Source: an uncultured Collinsella sp. (lineage in GTDB: Bacteria > Actinomycetota > Coriobacteriia > Coriobacteriales > Coriobacteriaceae). Taken from it: DNA of 22,609 bases. Position 1 is the stretch's first letter; each line of letters starts with the position of its first letter. A model generated the notes under the pieces. That model searched no databases. It was not told where the DNA came from and saw only the letters and a program-made list of their open reading frames with translations. Shown here in pieces: positions 21,317 through 22,609 of the stretch. The stretch lies in assembly GCA_902489855.1 (NCBI GenBank), contig CABUBS010000009.1:1-22609 (forward strand), given 5' to 3'. The position numbers and the translations under genes are program-made.

Positions 21317-22609
21317 ATGGCGCGTAAGTTTAAGTCTATGGACGGCAACGAGGCGGCCGCATATGTTTCGTATGCGTACACCGAGGTAGCGGGAATCTAT
21401 CCCATTACGCCGTCCAGCCCGATGGCCGACCATGTCGACCAGTGGGCGGCCCAGGGTCGCAAGAACATCTTCGGCACCCCGGTCAAGGTCGTCGAGATGG
21501 AGTCCGAGGCAGGTGCAGCCGGTACCGTTCACGGTTCGCTGGGCGCCGGTGCTCTGACCACCACCTACACGGCTTCCCAGGGCCTGCTCCTGATGATTCC
21601 GAACATGTACAAGATCGCGGGCGAGCAGCTCCCGGGCGTCTTCCACGTCTCCGCGCGTTGCGTCGCTTCCCACGCCCTGAACATTTTTGGCGATCACTCC
21701 GACGTCATGGCTTGTCGTCAGACCGGCTTCGCCATGCTCGCCGAGGGCAACGTCCAGGAGGTTATGGACCTCTCGCCGGTGGCTCACCTTGCCGCCATCG
21801 AGGGTAAGACCCCGTTCCTTAACTTCTTCGACGGCTTCCGCACCAGCCACGAGATCCAGAAGGTCGCCATGTGGGACTACAAGGATCTGGCCGAGATGTG
21901 CGACATGGACGCCGTCCAGGCTTTCCGCGATCACGCGCTCAACCCTGAGCACCCGCACACCCGCGGTAGCCACGAGAACGGCGATATCTTCTTCCAGAAC
22001 CGTGAGGCCTGCAACAAGGTCTACGACGAGCTTCCCGCCGTCGTCGAGGGCTACATGAAGAAGATCAACGAGAAGCTTGGCACCGATTACGGCCTGTTCA
22101 ACTACTACGGCGCTCCCGATGCCGATCGCGTCGTCGTGTGCATGGGCTCCTTCTGCGACGTGCTCGAGGAAGTCATCGACTACCTCAACGCTCACGGCGA
22201 GAAGGTCGGCCTGGTCAAGGTTCGTCTGTTCCGTCCGTTCTCCATCAAGCACTTCGTCGACGTTCTCCCCGAGACCGTCCAGAAGATCGCCGTCATGGAC
22301 CGTACCAAGGAGCCGGGTTCTATCGGCGAGCCGCTCTACCAGGACGTCGTCTCCGCTCTCTACGAGGCCGGCAAGACGGGCATCAAGGTCGTCGGCGGCC
22401 GTTATGGCCTGGGCAGCAAGGACACGCCTCCCGCGTCCGCGTTCGCTGTCTTCGAGGAGCTCAAGAAGGACGAGCCCAAGCGCGAGTTCACCATCGGCAT
22501 TGTCGATGACGTGACCAACCTGAGCCTGCCCGAGGCCGAGGATGCGCCCAACACCGCAGCCCCCGGCACCATCGAGTGCAAGTTCTGGGGTCTGGGCGGC
22601 GACGGTACC
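21317..22609 (+). CDS. nifJ: Pyruvate:ferredoxin (flavodoxin) oxidoreductase, N-terminal part
   Basis: The first 431 codons of a protein usually about 1,180 residues long; the frame is open at the right edge. The enzyme converts pyruvate and CoA to acetyl-CoA and CO2 with reduction of ferredoxin or flavodoxin in anaerobes. Visible are the domain I start MDGNEAAAYVSYAYTEVAGIYPITPSSPMA, VVEMESEAGAAGTVHG, TYTASQGLLLMIPNMYKIAGE, and the domain II region RVVVCMGSFCDVLEEVIDYL with KVRLFRPF and the MDRTKEPGSIGEPLYQDV stretch. FWGLGGDGT is the start of the next domain. GAGAGGAGAGGGG lies just before the ATG. Codon use is strongly biased to C/G endings, typical of a highly expressed gene. The catalytic ThDP and cluster domains lie beyond the window. 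Confidence 0.97.
   Translation, partial: MARKFKSMDGNEAAAYVSYAYTEVAGIYPITPSSPMADHVDQWAAQGRKNIFGTPVKVVEMESEAGAAGTVHGSLGAGALTTTYTASQGLLLMIPNMYKIAGEQLPGVFHVSARCVASHALNIFGDHSDVMACRQTGFAMLAEGNVQEVMDLSPVAHLAAIEGKTPFLNFFDGFRTSHEIQKVAMWDYKDLAEMCDMDAVQAFRDHALNPEHPHTRGSHENGDIFFQNREACNKVYDELPAVVEGYMKKINEKLGTDYGLFNYYGAPDADRVVVCMGSFCDVLEEVIDYLNAHGEKVGLVKVRLFRPFSIKHFVDVLPETVQKIAVMDRTKEPGSIGEPLYQDVVSALYEAGKTGIKVVGGRYGLGSKDTPPASAFAVFEELKKDEPKREFTIGIVDDVTNLSLPEAEDAPNTAAPGTIECKFWGLGGDGT

Noticed and set aside
21257..22252. 331-codon minus-strand frame opposite nifJ
   Set aside because: It mirrors the highly biased nifJ codons; the plus-strand frame is an unmistakable oxidoreductase.
1..22609. CRISPR array
   Set aside because: No regularly spaced direct repeats were seen on either strand; the only direct repeats are the two FHA copies and the short operator units.

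Overview
The window reads as chromosome of a high-G+C, anaerobic, gut-type Coriobacteriia (Actinomycetota), most like Collinsella. The grounds are a FhaA/FhaB/PP2C/Ser-Thr kinase signalling operon, a dnaX-ybaB-recR neighbourhood, a homodimeric-type pyruvate:ferredoxin oxidoreductase and strongly G/C-ending codons. The genus is inferred from overall gene content and is not proven.

Region 1 (1-5248, minus strand) is a translationally coupled signalling operon: an integral-membrane Ser/Thr kinase, a FhaA-like protein, a FhaB-like membrane FHA protein and a PP2C phosphatase that runs off the left edge. A YcxB-like membrane protein lies upstream on the same strand. Region 2 (5365-10197, plus strand) holds dnaX, ybaB and recR. 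Inserted between dnaX and ybaB are a small overlapping pair (unknown protein plus DUF4160), a single-pass membrane protein on the opposite strand, and an intergenic stretch rich in palindromes. Region 3 (10443-14131, plus) is a second kinase/FHA operon: a secreted or anchored Ser/Gly-linker protein, a membrane Ser/Thr kinase and a cytosolic FHA protein.

Region 4 (about 14248-20444) is an accessory island with visibly lower G+C. It contains a decayed SAM methyltransferase, an ABC exporter, an IS110-type transposase scrap and, on the minus strand, a compact RiPP locus. The locus has a radical SAM/SPASM peptide maturase and two tandem Cys-rich precursor peptides of 67 and 59 residues that share the leader start (M/V)KHIHP. 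Almost every cysteine in them is followed by Asp two to four residues later, the pattern of ranthipeptides (Cys-Asp thioether peptides such as freyrasin). A 35-residue membrane peptide and a hairpin follow. The island is bracketed by two diverged copies of the 3' end of the region-3 FHA gene plus about 115 bases of its downstream flank. Region 5 (21317 to the end) is the first 431 codons of nifJ.

Proposed working of the island, by inference: the maturase installs thioether crosslinks on both precursors, and the ABC protein, which has no peptidase domain, may export them. The two kinase/FHA modules are probably housekeeping phospho-signalling. The most novel item is the two-precursor ranthipeptide-like cluster.
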